Below, piece by piece: positions 6,681 through 7,744 of a stretch of DNA of 7,744 nucleotides (the stretch's first letter is position 1; the number at the start of each line of letters is the position of its first letter). Source of the DNA: Thermoplasmata archaeon (GTDB taxonomy: Archaea > Thermoplasmatota > E2 > DHVEG-1 > B18-G2). The notes beneath the pieces are model-generated. The model did no database searches. It saw only the letters and a list, made by a program, of their open reading frames with translations, and was not told where the DNA came from. The stretch covers positions 1-7,744 of the forward strand of contig JAGGWT010000032.1 of NCBI GenBank assembly GCA_021163455.1, read 5' to 3'. The position numbers and the translations under genes are program-made.

Positions 6681-6709
6681 TATTTCTACTTTTCTATTAA
6701 CAGACAGAA

Positions 6710-6725
6710 TTTACAGCTCTGTAAA
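6710..6725. promoter_or_regulatory. 16-bp palindrome, candidate operator
   Basis: TTTACAG-CT-CTGTAAA is a perfect dyad with 7-bp arms and a 2-bp centre. It sits near the middle of the divergent intergenic region, about 40 bases upstream of the surface-protein TATA box and about 55 bases upstream of the box proposed for the small secreted protein. Such symmetry suits a dimeric helix-turn-helix regulator. No regulator gene is present in the window, so the function is inferred. Confidence 0.4.
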
Positions 6726-6780
6726 ATTTGTGTTCTCCAGTTTTTCAGATTTCATCATCCAGATTCGTACCGCAACATAG

Positions 6781-6790
6781 AAAAATTATG
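6781..6790 (+). promoter_or_regulatory. Possible TATA element for the small secreted protein
   Basis: AAAAATTATG, preceded by ATAG, is centred about 34 bases ahead of the ATG at 6820, giving a short leader. A second A/T stretch (GTTAATAATT, 6799-6808) is nearer, but too close for a TATA box unless the start codon lies further in. There is no SD before the ATG (GCTGTGCAACT). Confidence 0.3.
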
Positions 6791-6819
6791 ATGACGATGT
6801 TAATAATTGCTGTGCAACT

Positions 6820-7263
6820 ATGTGGAAAATAAGTGCAATTCTGATAAGTTTCCTGCTTATTGCTCCTGTTCTGCTGAGCATGGTAAATGCAGATATGTCT
6901 CAAAATGAGCTTGATGAAGAAAGACTCACGGTATGGAAGCATATTCCATTAAAATACTGTCTGGATAGAATAGATGGTGGAACCGTTTTTGGTTTATTTG
7001 TGGTGTTTAACGGGAAAGAGAAATCTCACATCGTGCTACTTTTCCGTAAAATCGTTCCACCAGGACATGTAGCACTGGATATGCTGTGCACTAAAATATC
7101 CATCTTGGTAATAGATTGTAACCGGCAGGTATTCAGCTACGTTGAATTAAAAAAGAATGACCACCTCTTTGTGAATAATTGGTTTGATATGCTGAAGTTA
7201 GACAAGCCTGATTACGGTAAGTTCTACACCATCGAAATAAAGATTTACGGAAACTACGAGTAA
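6820..7263 (+). CDS. Small secreted protein of unknown function
   Basis: This 147-residue product starts with a clear signal peptide: K3, then the hydrophobic core ISAILISFLLIAPVLLS (4-20), with likely cleavage after MVNA (24). The mature part of about 123 residues alternates beta-prone stretches (GTVFGLFVVFNG 54-65, SHIVLLFRKIV 69-79, ISILVID 93-99, FYTIEIKIYG 135-144) with charged turns. It has three cysteines (C47, C90, C100), no N-glycosylation sequon, and no second membrane segment or lipobox. I recognise no family. The beta pattern suggests a single compact beta-sandwich. It is divergent from the large surface protein and shares a 191-bp promoter region with it, so the two may be co-regulated or act together outside the cell. 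The ATG is the only in-frame start upstream of the signal peptide; there is no SD. Confidence 0.75.
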   Translation: MWKISAILISFLLIAPVLLSMVNADMSQNELDEERLTVWKHIPLKYCLDRIDGGTVFGLFVVFNGKEKSHIVLLFRKIVPPGHVALDMLCTKISILVIDCNRQVFSYVELKKNDHLFVNNWFDMLKLDKPDYGKFYTIEIKIYGNYE

Positions 7264-7273
7264 TCCGCTGCAA

Positions 7274-7285
7274 AAATACTTTAAC
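7274..7285 (+). promoter_or_regulatory. TATA element of ahcY
   Basis: AAATACTTTAAC is centred about 28 bases before the ahcY ATG at 7308. The spacing implies a transcript starting at or just before the start codon. The intervening bases (CACTTTTTCCTTTCCTGAAAGC) contain no SD, again pointing to a leaderless mRNA. Confidence 0.5.
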
Positions 7286-7307
7286 CACTTTTTCCTTTCC
7301 TGAAAGC

Positions 7308-7744
7308 ATGGCTGATTACAGAGTAAAAGACATTGGTCTTGCAGAGCAAGGAAGAAAACTGATTTACTGGGCGGAGCAGCACATGCCAGTTCTGATGAAG
7401 ATAAGGAAAGATTTCGAAGAGAGAAAACCCCTTAATGGCATAACGATAGGTTGTTGTCTGCACGTTACAAAGGAGACAGCTGTTCTGGTCAAAACTCTTA
7501 AGGCTGGCGGCGCCGATGTATATCTCGCGGGCTCAAATCCACTCTCTACCAACGATGCTGTAGCTGCTGCTCTTGCAAAGGATGGAATACATGTTTTTGC
7601 GTGGAGAGGGCTTAACGAGAAGGAATATTACGAGTGTATAGACAGCGTGATAGATGCATCCCCGAGAATTACCATGGATGATGGTGGTGATTTGGTAACG
7701 AGGTTGCACACTGAAAGGAGGGATAAGATAGGAGAGGTGATTGC
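7308..7744 (+). CDS. ahcY: S-adenosylhomocysteine hydrolase, N-terminal part (cut by right edge)
   Basis: This NAD-dependent cytoplasmic enzyme splits S-adenosylhomocysteine, the by-product of SAM-dependent methylation, into adenosine and homocysteine. In some methanogens the homologue acts on S-inosylhomocysteine instead. The 145 complete codons present match the N-terminal substrate domain. LADQG-like LAEQGRKLIYWAEQHMPVL covers 11-29, and CCLHVTKETAVLVKTLKAGGADVYLAGSNPLSTNDAVAAAL (49-89) holds the substrate-binding His52, Glu56-Thr57 and Asp83. FAWRGLNEKEYYECID lies at 97-112 and DDGGDL at 124-129. The full protein is normally about 400 to 430 residues, so roughly a third is here, and the NAD-binding domain lies beyond the edge. 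The gene follows the small secreted protein after 44 bases but has its own TATA box and no SD, so it is probably a separate leaderless transcript. Confidence 0.93.
   Translation, partial: MADYRVKDIGLAEQGRKLIYWAEQHMPVLMKIRKDFEERKPLNGITIGCCLHVTKETAVLVKTLKAGGADVYLAGSNPLSTNDAVAAALAKDGIHVFAWRGLNEKEYYECIDSVIDASPRITMDDGGDLVTRLHTERRDKIGEVI

Overview
The window is archaeal and most likely euryarchaeal. It carries an archaeal-type DNA primase large subunit, an archaeosine synthase (ArcS) and a tRNA gene without an encoded CCA end. TATA-like boxes sit about 25 bases ahead of several genes, and there is a large Sec-exported surface protein dense in N-glycosylation sequons. The tRNA stems are almost entirely G-C (19 of 21 pairs), while the coding DNA is moderately AT-rich and favours AGA/AGG and ATA codons. 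This fits a thermophile, perhaps a Thermoplasmatota or DHVE2-like lineage, but that placement is a guess.

Layout. Positions 1-196 hold the start of an unidentified minus-strand gene (56 to the left edge) with a very strong Shine-Dalgarno (SD) sequence. A perfect 16-bp inverted repeat flanks its ribosome-binding region. A minus-strand tRNA with anticodon CAU occupies 197-270. It diverges from a plus-strand run of three genes whose start and stop codons overlap: priL (332-1354), tmk (1351-1947) and arcS (1944-3737). These cover primer synthesis, dTDP supply and tRNA archaeosine modification. The arcS stop overlaps by 4 bases the stop of a convergent 964-codon gene for a cell-surface protein (6628-3734, minus). 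That protein has a signal peptide, CARDB and Ig-like repeats, a calcium-binding TSP3-type module and a C-terminal membrane anchor.

A 191-bp divergent intergenic region (6629-6819) holds a minus-strand promoter, a duplicated SD-like element and a 16-bp palindrome. It separates the surface protein from a small secreted orphan protein (6820-7263, plus). The window ends inside the 5' part of an S-adenosylhomocysteine hydrolase gene (7308 to the right edge).

No IS element, CRISPR array or clear defence system is visible. The least explained signals are the inverted repeat around the minus-strand start at 34-93, the palindrome at 6710-6725, and the divergent pair of exported proteins of unknown function.
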